A stretch of DNA of 64,000 nt from Cyclobacteriaceae bacterium (lineage in GTDB: Bacteria > Bacteroidota > Bacteroidia > Cytophagales > Cyclobacteriaceae). The translations under genes and the position numbers were made by a program. Location of the stretch: NCBI GenBank assembly GCA_028285685.1, contig JANQOR010000041.1:248001-312000 (forward strand). The letters are read 5' to 3'. Shown piece after piece: positions 50,548-59,826 of the stretch (positions are counted from its first letter, which is position 1; every line of letters begins with the position of its first letter). The notes beneath the pieces are model-generated. The model ran no database searches, had not been told where the DNA came from, and was given only the letters and a program-made list of their open reading frames with translations.

Positions 50548-52359
50548 ATGGAAGCGGTAGCAGAATCCTTATCTGAAATTAAAGGAGGAGAATTTTTAGT
50601 AAAAGAATCAACGGCGGAGGAAACGTTCATAGCAGAGGAATTTAGCGAAGAACAAAAGATGATGGCGGTAGCCACCCAGGATTTTATCGACATGGAGATC
50701 ACTCCTAACACCGACAGAATCGAAAGCATGGAAGAAGGATTAATGTCAAGCCTGATGGACAAAGCTGGTGAGTTAGGACTGTTGGGAATTAATGTCCCAG
50801 AAGAATATGGTGGCCTGGGAATGAGTTTCAACACCGGAATGCTGATCGCAGATATCATGGCCTCTGCTGGTTCCTTTTCCACGGCTTACGGTGCTCACAC
50901 AGGAATCGGCACCCTCCCGATTTTATATTATGGAACAGAAGACCAGAAGAAAAAATATCTTCCCAAACTTGCTTCAGGTGAGTGGAAAGCCTGCTACTGT
51001 CTAACCGAGCCAGATGCAGGTTCGGATGCTAACTCTGGCAAAACCAAAGCCACACTATCTCCTGACGGAAAACACTACCTCATCAATGGTCAAAAGATGT
51101 GGATCTCCAACGCTGGATTCGCTGATTTGCTGATTGTCTTTGCTAAGATTGACGATGATAAGAAACTTTCAGCATTTATAGCCGAAAGGAATTGGGACGG
51201 TATTACAATGAATGATGAGGAGAAAAAACTAGGAATCAAAGGCTCCTCAACCAGACAAGTATTTTTTAACGACTTGAAAGTCCCGGCGGAAAACCTTCTT
51301 TCGGAGAGAGAAAATGGATTTAAAATCGCAGTAAATGTTCTAAATGTCGGTCGAATAAAACTGGGTGCTGGCTGCATCAATGGATGCAAAGAGATAGCTA
51401 CACAATGCACAAGGTATGCAAATGAACGGAACCAATTCAAGGTGCCAATTTCAAGTTTCGGAGCAATCAAACAAAAGTTGGCAAACATGGCCACTCGCAC
51501 CTATGCAACAGAATCAGCATCCTATCGAGCCGGAAAACACATCGAAGACCTTATCGCTAAACTCGAAAGTGATGGGCTTAGTCAAAGTGATGCCAAGATG
51601 AAAGGTGTAGAACAATTTGCTATCGAATGCGCGATAATCAAGATCCATGGATCTGAGGTTTTAGCTTACTGTGCTGATGAAGGTGTTCAGGTCTACGGAG
51701 GTATGGGATTCTCCGAAGAAGCTCCAATGGCACGTGCATACCGGGATGCAAGAATTACCAGGATATATGAAGGTACAAATGAAATTAACCGAATGTTGCT
51801 GGTTGGCATGATGTTTAAGAAAGGCTTGAAGGGGGAACTGAATTTGCTAGAACCTGCCATGGCGGTGGCTAAAGAATTGACAAGTGTTCCGTCATTCGAA
51901 ACACCGGATCTTTCTGCCCCGCTTGCGAAGGAAAAAGAGGTAATAAAGAATTTGAAGAAGGCAGTTCTTATGGCTGCCGGAAAAGCGGCTGAAACTTTCG
52001 GACCTAAACTCGATCAAGAGCAGGAAGTATTAATGAACCTTGCTGATATGCTGATAGAAGTTTATGCTGTAGAATCAACAATGCTGCGAACAGAAAAGTT
52101 GATTGGACTCTATGGAGATGAAGGAAGCAAGGTCTATCAAAATATGGCTAGACTCTATCTATTCGAAGCAGTACAAAAGATAAGAAATGCAGGTGATGAA
52201 GCTGTTGCTTGCTTCGCGGAAGGAGACGAATTACGTGTGATGTTAATGGGAATGAAACGATTCACCAAGATGGATCCGGTCAACACCAAAGTTCTCCGAC
52301 AAGAGATCGCTGATGCCATGATCGCTGAGAATAAATTTCCCTACTCACTTTACAACTAA
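50548..52359 (+). CDS. Acyl-CoA dehydrogenase
   Basis: A 603-residue FAD-dependent acyl-CoA dehydrogenase for beta-oxidation. Signatures are GINVPEEYGGLGMSF near 90, YCLTEPDAGSDA near 150, KMWISNAGFADLLIVFAK near 180-197 and YRDARITRIYEGTNEINRML near 395-415, with the catalytic Glu in YEGTNE. The 190-residue C-terminal extension is typical of the larger group with a four-helix tail. It is a single gene with its own terminator. The substrate chain length cannot be told. Confidence 0.95.
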   Translation: MEAVAESLSEIKGGEFLVKESTAEETFIAEEFSEEQKMMAVATQDFIDMEITPNTDRIESMEEGLMSSLMDKAGELGLLGINVPEEYGGLGMSFNTGMLIADIMASAGSFSTAYGAHTGIGTLPILYYGTEDQKKKYLPKLASGEWKACYCLTEPDAGSDANSGKTKATLSPDGKHYLINGQKMWISNAGFADLLIVFAKIDDDKKLSAFIAERNWDGITMNDEEKKLGIKGSSTRQVFFNDLKVPAENLLSERENGFKIAVNVLNVGRIKLGAGCINGCKEIATQCTRYANERNQFKVPISSFGAIKQKLANMATRTYATESASYRAGKHIEDLIAKLESDGLSQSDAKMKGVEQFAIECAIIKIHGSEVLAYCADEGVQVYGGMGFSEEAPMARAYRDARITRIYEGTNEINRMLLVGMMFKKGLKGELNLLEPAMAVAKELTSVPSFETPDLSAPLAKEKEVIKNLKKAVLMAAGKAAETFGPKLDQEQEVLMNLADMLIEVYAVESTMLRTEKLIGLYGDEGSKVYQNMARLYLFEAVQKIRNAGDEAVACFAEGDELRVMLMGMKRFTKMDPVNTKVLRQEIADAMIAENKFPYSLYN

Positions 52360-52386
52360 TTTTCGCTCCCCTTTGTCTTAAAATAT

Positions 52387-52417
52387 AACCGCTCCGAAAC
52401 ATCAGAGCGGTTTTTTT
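52387..52417 (+). terminator. Intrinsic terminator of the acyl-CoA dehydrogenase gene
   Basis: AACCGCTC (52387-52394) pairs with GAGCGGTT (52405-52412), followed by a run of seven T from 52411. Confidence 0.88.
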
Positions 52418-52482
52418 ATTTAAAAGCATTTGTTTTCGTTAAGATTAAAAATAGCTTTAAGTAAACATTGATCCCGCCTCCA

Positions 52483-53928
52483 ATGAAAGATTTTGGAAAG
52501 AAGCTTACTACCAAGGAAAAAGCTCTTCAGCTTAATCTGGATACCAGCATTTATGGCACCGTAGCGGAAATCGGTGGCGGACAGGAAGTGGCCGCCTATT
52601 TTTTTAAAGCCGGTGCTGCATCAGGCACAATAGCTAAGACCATGTCGGCATACGATATGACTTTTAGCGACGCAATCTACGGCAAGTGTGAAAGGTATGT
52701 GTGTGAAGAAAAGCTAGGAAAAATGCTGGATCGTGAATATTCACTATTAGATCAGCGGTTGACACACAGAGCGAAGAAGAGCAGGTTCTTTGCCTATGCC
52801 AATACGGTTGAGACCATCAATTATGACAGAAGCAACGTCGGACATGGGTGGATGGGTCTAAGGTTTCAAAGACATCCGGGGGCACAGCCGAACGATTGCG
52901 TCATTCATGTCTCCTTAAAAGATCGAGACGCGGAATGGCAGCAACAAGTGCTGGGAATTATCGGAGTGAATTTGATCCATTCCTGCTACCACTTCAATAC
53001 CGCAGAAGAAATTATTGATGCACTTATCGAAAATGTTCGCCTCGACCGATTCGAAATTGATATGTTCAGCATAAGCGGCCCGGATTTTCATCATGTGGAT
53101 AATCGGCTGATGACCTTGCGACTAGTCAAAAACGGTTTGACCGAAGCAGCAATGTTCGGACCAGACAAAGGGGTTCTCTTGCCAGCTGAGCATCTCTATA
53201 ACAAAAACGTCATTGCTTTAAGAGGAAGGTTTAGGCCGGTGACTCATGTCAATGTAGACATGATGATCACGGGTCTTAGAGCATTTAGAAAAGAGACTGA
53301 TGCTGACAAGCACGATACAATTCAGGTGGTAGAACTTACACTAAATGACCTCCGGCTTGGTGGGGAGCTTGACGAGACCGATTACCTGGACAGAGTTGAT
53401 CTACTTTGCTCCTTGGGACAAAATGTTTTGATTTCCAACTACCAGGAACACTACAAACTTGCAGGCTATCTATCCCAATTCATCAAGAAAAAAACGCTTG
53501 GATTGATCATAGGGCTAAACAACCTCTCTCATATTTTTGACGAAGCTTACTACGAGAACCTTAGAGGCGGTATTCTGGAATCTTTTTCCAGGTTGTTCGG
53601 AAGTGATGTCCGGCTTTTGGTCTACCCTATTCTCGATCCAAAGACCAACAAGCTCAAGACCAGTGAGAGTTTCGAACCAGCTGATCATTTAAAAAGTTTA
53701 TATCAGTATTTCGTTGATAATGGAAAAATCACAAGCATTCCAGGAGCGAAAATTGAAAATCTTCATATCATCTCTGATAACGTATTGAAGCTGATCGAGG
53801 CCGGTAGTGAAGAATGGGAATCTATGGTTCCCAACCGCGTAGTTGAGTCTATCAAAGAACATCATTTGTTCAACTACCCCTACGACATGAAACGGAACGA
53901 AGAGGACGTTGATGTCACCGCCACTTAG
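52483..53928 (+). CDS. Conserved protein of unknown function
   Basis: A 481-residue protein of a conserved family (also in Cyanobacteria) that databases often label TonB-dependent receptor or nicotinate-nucleotide adenylyltransferase; neither label is supported by the sequence. There is no signal, plug or barrel, and no HxGH nucleotidyltransferase motif. Typical segments are ALQLNLDTSIYGTVAEIGGG near 14, SGTIAKTMSAYDM near 45, SNVGHGWMGLRFQRHPGAQP near 118, LGLIIGLNNL near 338 and FGSDVRLLVYP near 375. It seems cytosolic. ATG 52483 is preferred to an upstream TTG. Confidence 0.75.
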   Translation: MKDFGKKLTTKEKALQLNLDTSIYGTVAEIGGGQEVAAYFFKAGAASGTIAKTMSAYDMTFSDAIYGKCERYVCEEKLGKMLDREYSLLDQRLTHRAKKSRFFAYANTVETINYDRSNVGHGWMGLRFQRHPGAQPNDCVIHVSLKDRDAEWQQQVLGIIGVNLIHSCYHFNTAEEIIDALIENVRLDRFEIDMFSISGPDFHHVDNRLMTLRLVKNGLTEAAMFGPDKGVLLPAEHLYNKNVIALRGRFRPVTHVNVDMMITGLRAFRKETDADKHDTIQVVELTLNDLRLGGELDETDYLDRVDLLCSLGQNVLISNYQEHYKLAGYLSQFIKKKTLGLIIGLNNLSHIFDEAYYENLRGGILESFSRLFGSDVRLLVYPILDPKTNKLKTSESFEPADHLKSLYQYFVDNGKITSIPGAKIENLHIISDNVLKLIEAGSEEWESMVPNRVVESIKEHHLFNYPYDMKRNEEDVDVTAT

Positions 53929-53958
53929 AAGATAGATAGCAACATTCTTCCCTTTTAC

Positions 53959-53966
53959 TATATTTG
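53959..53966 (+). promoter_or_regulatory. Candidate -7 element of the transporter gene
   Basis: TATATTTG matches TAnnTTTG and lies 32 nt before the ATG at 53999. No good -33 element is visible. Confidence 0.4.
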
Positions 53967-53998
53967 GCGATCTTCAACTTAAAAACTAAGATCAATAC

Positions 53999-55393
53999 AT
54001 GGGCGCACGCGGTAATTTTTCCAATCGACTGGGATTCATTTTAGCAGCAGCGGGTTCTGCTGTGGGACTAGGAAACATATGGGGTTTCCCTTTTGAAGTT
54101 GGACAAGGAGGCGGCGCTGCTTTCGTAGTTATTTACCTTATATTTTGTTTCATCTTGTGTTATCCTGTTATGGTTACAGAAGTAGCGATTGGACGGAAAA
54201 CGCAGAAGAATGCCGTTGGAGCCTTCAACGAGCTTGGTTTCAAAAAATGGAATTTTGTTGGGAAATTGGGCATATTCAGCGGCGTGTTGATTCTTTCCTT
54301 TTACAATGTGATAGCTGGTTGGGCTTTTGGGTACATTTTTGAAATGGTGGCAGGCAATTTTGCGATCGCGGATCAGTTTGGTGATTATATCAAGAATGTT
54401 GCTAAAGTTGGATCATACGGGTTGATTTTCATGGGTGTCACCGCTTACGTTGTCTCGAAAGGAGTATCGGGAGGAATTGAGCGGGCTGCTAAGCTACTTA
54501 TGCCCACATTGATTGTTATGATGCTGATCATCGTGGTCTATGTAATGACGCTACCAAATGCGATCGACGGCCTAAAATTCTACTTGGTTCCCGACTTCAG
54601 CAAGCTAACACCGTCAGTGATATACAATGCTATGGGCCAGGCATTTTTCTCTTTGTCACTTGGTATGGGCGCATTGATCACCTACGGAAGTTATGTAAAT
54701 AAAGGAGACAACATCGTAAGTTCAGCTGCAGTAATTACACTAACAGACGTTGGTATTGCCCTTTTGGCAGGACTAATGATCTTCCCACTGATTGGCTTCA
54801 TGAGCGGTGGTACTATGGAGGGAGCAGCTAGTGGACCTGGCTTGATATTTATAACTCTTCCTCAAATATTTGGTACTATCGGCGGTACTTTGGGTGTTCT
54901 GACCGGAACATTTTTCTTTGTTTTACTATGTTTCGCAGCCCTCACCTCCACGGTCTCCCTGCTAGAGGTACCAATATCATATGTGGTTGATGAGTTGAAA
55001 GTCGAAAGAACACGGGCAGCCTGGATGGTAGCTGTCGTTATCTTCATTATCGGCATTCCATCCCTGATTGGGAACGGATATTCAGAGTTTTTCAGTACCT
55101 CATTCACAACATACAAGGATGGTGGTACTGATACAGACTTTTTGTCTTTCGTCGGAGCACTCGCAAATGACACCATCCTGCCTTTGGGAGGATGTATGAT
55201 AGCGTTCTTTGCAGCCCATATATGGAAGAAACACAACCTCGATGAAGAATTATCGCAAGGTGCTCCCGGATATGAGGGCTCCTTTGTTCAGAAATATTTG
55301 AATTTTGCGATAGGATACTTTGCGCCCGTGGTCTTGGCAGTAATGTTTATCTTAACAGTCCTGTTCAAGTTTTTTGGAATCCAGGTTATATAA
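53999..55393 (+). CDS. Sodium-dependent transporter (SNF/NSS family)
   Basis: A 464-residue neurotransmitter:sodium symporter-family protein with about 11-12 membrane segments. The N-terminal RLGFILAAAGSAVGLGNIWGFPF stretch holds the unwound TM1 that binds Na+ and substrate. The middle has GQAFFSLSLGMGALITYGSY (TM6 region), and it ends with FKFFGIQVI. It likely imports an amino acid with Na+. The substrate is unknown. Confidence 0.95.
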   Translation: MGARGNFSNRLGFILAAAGSAVGLGNIWGFPFEVGQGGGAAFVVIYLIFCFILCYPVMVTEVAIGRKTQKNAVGAFNELGFKKWNFVGKLGIFSGVLILSFYNVIAGWAFGYIFEMVAGNFAIADQFGDYIKNVAKVGSYGLIFMGVTAYVVSKGVSGGIERAAKLLMPTLIVMMLIIVVYVMTLPNAIDGLKFYLVPDFSKLTPSVIYNAMGQAFFSLSLGMGALITYGSYVNKGDNIVSSAAVITLTDVGIALLAGLMIFPLIGFMSGGTMEGAASGPGLIFITLPQIFGTIGGTLGVLTGTFFFVLLCFAALTSTVSLLEVPISYVVDELKVERTRAAWMVAVVIFIIGIPSLIGNGYSEFFSTSFTTYKDGGTDTDFLSFVGALANDTILPLGGCMIAFFAAHIWKKHNLDEELSQGAPGYEGSFVQKYLNFAIGYFAPVVLAVMFILTVLFKFFGIQVI

Positions 55394-55397
55394 AGTC

Positions 55398-56207
55398 CTA
55401 TTCCTTTATAAAGGTCCCTGGATCCTTACCATCGAAAAAGATGATGTAGCGACCTTGTCGTAAAACAGTCACATCAATCTCAATTCCATGCCCAGTTAGT
55501 ACAAGATTGCTACTATCATTATATATCTCATATGGTGTCATCCGAGATAAGTACAATCGTGTCTTTGCTGACGCCGGCTTAAATTCTACCGGTTCAGGAT
55601 AGTGATCGTAGTCAATCTCAAGCGAGTAGAGGTGGTTGGCCCTGCTCCCGGAGGGAAATTTGTACCGAACCCTGTATTTGTTGGCTCCCTCATTCAGCTC
55701 AGGCACATGCGAATAGCTCGCTTCCTCGTAGACACCATTCCCTTCAATGATCTCCTTTTCGTGCCAAAAACCGTTTTCCAGCTTCTCAACTACGAATTGA
55801 CCGATACCCCTTTCCCCTTTCGTGGTCCAAAGTAGGGCGCTGTCGGATAAGCTTATGGTGGAAAACCTAAATATGGTGTGAAAGAGGATAGCTTCAGAGT
55901 TGATAATTATGGGTGAACAAATAGTGTCAGCATGAACAACTGTCACATTGACGGGTGTGAACAGGTCATATCCTTCAAAGTCAAGTTTTAAAGCGCTGAG
56001 TTTGTAGTTTAGAATTAGCGGTTCGTTATTAATCAGGATTTTCTCTACGCAAAAAGTACGCGTACTTCTGTTGTAGGGGTTTTGGATGAACAGGGTTTTT
56101 CCTTGATAGACTCCTGCCAGGTTTGTCCTAACAACCTTGGCTGATTCTTGTGCGAAAGCAGATAAGGATAATGTGGAGATAAGAAATAATATGAGAACCC
56201 TACTCAT
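55398..56207 (-). CDS. Secreted protein of unknown function
   Basis: A 269-residue protein with signal peptide (MSRVLILFLISTLSLSAFAQ; start at 56207 is preferred over an upstream ATG). The mature part seems all-beta, with VYQGKTLFIQNPYN near 31, a CVEKILINNEPL stretch near 50 and two fibronectin-like or Ig-like patterns further on. It probably resides in the periplasm or on the surface. It is convergent with the transporter gene with 4 bp between stops. I do not know the family. Confidence 0.72.
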   Translation of the reverse strand: MSRVLILFLISTLSLSAFAQESAKVVRTNLAGVYQGKTLFIQNPYNRSTRTFCVEKILINNEPLILNYKLSALKLDFEGYDLFTPVNVTVVHADTICSPIIINSEAILFHTIFRFSTISLSDSALLWTTKGERGIGQFVVEKLENGFWHEKEIIEGNGVYEEASYSHVPELNEGANKYRVRYKFPSGSRANHLYSLEIDYDHYPEPVEFKPASAKTRLYLSRMTPYEIYNDSSNLVLTGHGIEIDVTVLRQGRYIIFFDGKDPGTFIKE

Positions 56208-56351
56208 TGTATCAAAAATATGCAATTGAAGGTATGATGCAAACTCTGTGCTAAAGTGACTTTACAATTAAAAACTCGTTAAGAAAACAAGATGTTAATC
56301 AACAAGCACGTGCCTTTTTTTATCCACGCTTACAACCTTAATTTAGCAATC

Positions 56352-56894
56352 ATGAAAAAATGGCTTTTAGTAGGCGTTCTGTTGCTCTTTCTATCTTGTA
56401 GCCAAAATGTAGTTACCTATACGAATTCAAAAGCCAAGTTCCAAAATTTCTCAAGTTATCAAATAGTAAACGTCAAGATTGGAAAAAGAAAGCTTCCTGC
56501 CGCAGCGACCGAACTGTTGGGGACGATTGAGTCGCAGATCCGGATAGAGATGGAAGAACGTCGAAATTACGTGTCTTCAAACGTCAAACCTGATTTGATC
56601 CTACGATATGAGCTGGCTTCCAATACACGAACAGGTTCCAACACAAGAAACAATGCCCTTTTACAAGGACCTTCCTTCGGCTCAAACGTCATTTATGAGT
56701 CCGTGATACTGATTGAATTGCTGGAAAACAAGCGACTAATTTGGCAAGGAAGTTATGATCTGAATCAAAGTCGGCGAGAAGCCAGAAACGAGAATACTAT
56801 CAATAAAGCAATAAGCCTTATATTCACAACCTATCCGTACAAAGCTGGCATAGCTGAGCCGGATCTATCACTAACATCCAAAAAGAAAAAATGA
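56352..56894 (+). CDS. Lipoprotein, DUF4136-like
   Basis: A 180-residue lipoprotein: MKKWLLVGVLLLFLSC with lipobox Cys at 16. The N-terminal part has SKAKFQNFSSYQIVNV near 27 and a late WQGSYDLNQS, and the general layout recalls DUF4136 periplasmic lipoproteins. The start 56352 is chosen to give the signal; the first ATG of the frame, 56292, adds 20 residues. It overlaps the antiporter gene by 4 nt. Function unknown. Confidence 0.68.
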   Translation: MKKWLLVGVLLLFLSCSQNVVTYTNSKAKFQNFSSYQIVNVKIGKRKLPAAATELLGTIESQIRIEMEERRNYVSSNVKPDLILRYELASNTRTGSNTRNNALLQGPSFGSNVIYESVILIELLENKRLIWQGSYDLNQSRREARNENTINKAISLIFTTYPYKAGIAEPDLSLTSKKKK

Positions 56895-58303
56895 CAGATT
56901 ACGGTTTCTGGTCTCTGATACCACCAGTACTGGCTATCGGCTTAGCTATTCGAACTAAACAAGTAGTATTCTCTCTATCGGTTGGAATTTTTGTAGGCTA
57001 CCTTATCATTAGCCAGGGTAATCTCTTCACAGGTTTCCTAGGAACCATTGAAGCGTTTACAAATGTTTTCCAAAGCAAAGGCAACACAAGAACCATCATA
57101 CTCACCTTGATAATCGGAGCAATGATTCAATTAATCAAATATTCCGGAGGAATTAATGGCTTTATCAATTGGGTTCAAAAGCGTCTTGAAAATAGAAATA
57201 ATTTTGAGCGAAAGCTTCAAGCCACCACTGCACTCACGGGCTTCCTGATTTTTGTAGAGTCCAACATTTCGATTTTGACTGTTGGGACCATTTTTAGGCC
57301 CCTTTTTGACAAGCACAAGATAGCGAGAGAGAAGCTTGCCTACCTGGCAGATTCCAGTTCGGCTCCTTCCTGCATCATTTTTCCTCTAAACGCATGGGGA
57401 GCCTATATTATGGGTCTTTTGATGATCTACGACCAACTTGATCCTTTCAAAACATTAATCTTTTCAATTCCATTCAATTTCTACGCGATCCTAACACTTG
57501 GAATGGTCTTCTGGCTTTCTCTCTCAGGAAAGGAATTTGGCACAATGAAAAAGGTTGTTGATGAGAATAAAAAAGTCGAGTCAATTGACCACAACGAAAC
57601 CAATTCATCTGCGCCGTACAACATGGTAGTACCAATTGCTGTGATGGTACTTATCATGCCATTTTTTCTGGTATATTCAGGATGGGATGCCCAGGCTTCT
57701 GGATCACTCTCTGAAAAGATCTGGTATAGTATAGGAAATGGATCAGGATCAGAAGCAGTATTGAATGCCTGCTTTACAGGCTTCTTTGCAGCGATCGGAA
57801 TGTACTTCTTTCAAAAACGTCTTACCATAAAATCTCTCTTGGAAGAGTCATTCAAAGGGATGAATGAAATGCTAGTCATGGCGATTTTGATGGTACTTGC
57901 ATTTGCAATAGGAAATCTGTGCAATGAGCTGGGAACGGGCTTGTACGTTTCAAGGGTTACACAATCATGGTTGCTGCCGGAAATAGCGCCAGCCTTGGTG
58001 TTCATCATCAGCGCATTCATCGCTTTTTCGACTGGTACCTCATGGGGAACATTTGCCATTATGATGTCCATAGCCTTGCCATTAAATTTCGCAATTGATT
58101 CTAATCTTTACCTGATGGTTGCTGCGGTACTAGGTGGTGGAGTATTCGGAGACCATTGCTCTCCCATTTCCGATACAACTCTTATTGCCTCGCTGGCCTC
58201 CGGCTGTGATCACATCGACCACGTCAGGACACAACTTCCCTATGCCCTCTTCACGGGTGGAATTGCGATTGTCTTGTACTTGATTGCGGGATTTATCTTT
58301 TAG
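56891..58303 (+). CDS. NhaC-type Na+/H+ antiporter
   Basis: A 470-residue membrane protein with about 11-12 helices of the NhaC/Ion-transporter superfamily. It contains ADSSSAPSCIIFPLNAWGAY near 152, FIAFSTGTSWGTFAIMM near 377 and GGGVFGDHCSPISDTTL near 415-431, the family's conserved end motif. It exports Na+ in exchange for protons or moves an organic anion. The stop overlaps that of the convergent TPR gene by 4 bp. Confidence 0.9.
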   Translation: MTDYGFWSLIPPVLAIGLAIRTKQVVFSLSVGIFVGYLIISQGNLFTGFLGTIEAFTNVFQSKGNTRTIILTLIIGAMIQLIKYSGGINGFINWVQKRLENRNNFERKLQATTALTGFLIFVESNISILTVGTIFRPLFDKHKIAREKLAYLADSSSAPSCIIFPLNAWGAYIMGLLMIYDQLDPFKTLIFSIPFNFYAILTLGMVFWLSLSGKEFGTMKKVVDENKKVESIDHNETNSSAPYNMVVPIAVMVLIMPFFLVYSGWDAQASGSLSEKIWYSIGNGSGSEAVLNACFTGFFAAIGMYFFQKRLTIKSLLEESFKGMNEMLVMAILMVLAFAIGNLCNELGTGLYVSRVTQSWLLPEIAPALVFIISAFIAFSTGTSWGTFAIMMSIALPLNFAIDSNLYLMVAAVLGGGVFGDHCSPISDTTLIASLASGCDHIDHVRTQLPYALFTGGIAIVLYLIAGFIF

Positions 58304-58887
58304 GAACAGTAGTCCCTAATGGCATTGTCGGCGCCCTCTGCATCCAGAGCTCTGGCTTGTTTGAAATCTTCGCAAGCAGATTTAAACCTGTTTTTCCCAA
58401 CTTTCAAGGCTCCTCTATACAGAAAAGCCTCTCCGTACGATCTGTCTATGGATATGGCATTGTTGTAGAACTCCAGAGCCTGGTCTGCATATCCCAACTG
58501 ATGCGCAGCTCGTGCCGATAGGAAATGAGCCTTAGCTGAATTCTCATTTTGCTTAACAGCAGCACCCGCATGAATAAGGGCCTTGCTGTACTTCTTTTGT
58601 TCATAAGCGATTTTGGACAAGCTAAGGAATGCGTTGACGTGCTTTGGATCAACTTTGACGATCTTTTCGAAATCTGCGATCGCCTTATTCGTAATTCCAA
58701 GCTCCTCAAAGGACCGTCCTCTGTTATATAAATAGGCCGTATTCTCAGGATCAGTAGACAGCAGATCGGTGTAAACATTCACCGCCTGCTCATATTCTCC
58801 ATTTTCGAATAGCTCGTCCCCCTCACTGGTACTCACCTCTCCACATCCAATGAAGATCAGAATTGCAATGCTAAGCGTATATCTCAT
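58300..58887 (-). CDS. TPR lipoprotein
   Basis: A 195-residue lipoprotein (MRYTLSIAILIFIGC, start 58887 chosen for the signal; an upstream ATG at 58962 gives a poor one) with four to five tetratricopeptide repeats (for example AYLYNRGRSFEELGITNKAI near 50 and AFLYRGALKVGKNRFKSA near 155). Probably a scaffold in the cell envelope. Its partner is unknown. Confidence 0.8.
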   Translation of the reverse strand: MRYTLSIAILIFIGCGEVSTSEGDELFENGEYEQAVNVYTDLLSTDPENTAYLYNRGRSFEELGITNKAIADFEKIVKVDPKHVNAFLSLSKIAYEQKKYSKALIHAGAAVKQNENSAKAHFLSARAAHQLGYADQALEFYNNAISIDRSYGEAFLYRGALKVGKNRFKSACEDFKQARALDAEGADNAIRDYCS

Positions 58888-58988
58888 GTAAACTTTAAAA
58901 AGCCGCAAATGTACAGTTAACTTGCCAGAATCAATACAGCGCATACGTTTTATTGTTACCAAAGTTTGTTTGCCGTATGCGCATCATC

Positions 58989-59801
58989 TCAGACTGAGAC
59001 GTCATTCTCCCTCAATGCCTCATTCAGGGAGGTTTTTTTGTTGGTACTTTCCTTCCTCCTTCCGATAATTAAAGCACATGGAACTTGAAATTCCCCAGCC
59101 GGAAATTCTTTAGGTATCGTCCCGGGAATTACGACGGATCTTTCCGGAACAAATCCCTTGTACTCTACCGGTTGCGCCCCAGTCACATCGATGATTTTCG
59201 AACTGGCAGTAAGTACAACGTTTGCGCCCAAAACAGCCTCTCTGCCAATTCTAACGCCTTCTACCACTATACATCTGGATCCAATAAAGGCATTATCTTC
59301 AATAATGACAGGTGCAGCTTGAACCGGCTCAAGTACGCCCCCTATTCCTACACCTCCGCTTAAATGAACGTTCTTACCAATTTGAGCACAACTACCCACA
59401 GTTGCCCAAGTATCTACCATCGTCCCCTCATCAACATAAGCTCCGATATTCACGTAGCTCGGCATCAGGATTGTATTTGAACTGATGTAAGACCCATACC
59501 TGGCGATCGCATGGGGCACAACACGAACTCCCAACTGGTCATAGCCGGACTTTAATTTGATTTTGTCGTGAAACTGAAAAGGTCCCACCTCGATCAACTG
59601 CATTTTCATCAAAGGAAAATACAAGATGACTGCCTTCTTCAGCCAGTCGTTAACCACCCATTCCTCACCGGCAGGTTCAGCGATTCGTCTTTTGCCATTA
59701 TCAAGGTCTTCAATAATGGTTTTAATAGCGACAGCTACATCTTTCTTCTCAACCACAGCGCGATCTTCCCACGCCTCCTCAATCAAATTTTTTAATTCCA
59801 T
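58989..59801 (-). CDS. dapD: Tetrahydrodipicolinate N-succinyltransferase
   Basis: A 270-residue enzyme of the lysine/diaminopimelate route that succinylates 2,3,4,5-tetrahydrodipicolinate. The hexapeptide-repeat (left-handed beta-helix) region is at about 100-230: YVNIGAYVDEGTMVDTWATV, GSCAQIGKNVHLSGGVGIGG, then DNAFIGSRCIVVEG. The N-terminal helix bundle (1-95) is normal. It diverges from the glycosyltransferase gene with only 25 bp between the start codons. Confidence 0.96.
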   Translation of the reverse strand: MELKNLIEEAWEDRAVVEKKDVAVAIKTIIEDLDNGKRRIAEPAGEEWVVNDWLKKAVILYFPLMKMQLIEVGPFQFHDKIKLKSGYDQLGVRVVPHAIARYGSYISSNTILMPSYVNIGAYVDEGTMVDTWATVGSCAQIGKNVHLSGGVGIGGVLEPVQAAPVIIEDNAFIGSRCIVVEGVRIGREAVLGANVVLTASSKIIDVTGAQPVEYKGFVPERSVVIPGTIPKEFPAGEFQVPCALIIGRRKESTNKKTSLNEALRENDVSV

Positions 59802-59826
59802 TCAATAGTTAATATTTACAATTCCA

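Noticed and set aside
55409-55420. Palindrome CCTTTATAAAGG near convergent stops
   Set aside because: Lies inside the coding end of the minus-strand gene and has no T-tract; likely chance.
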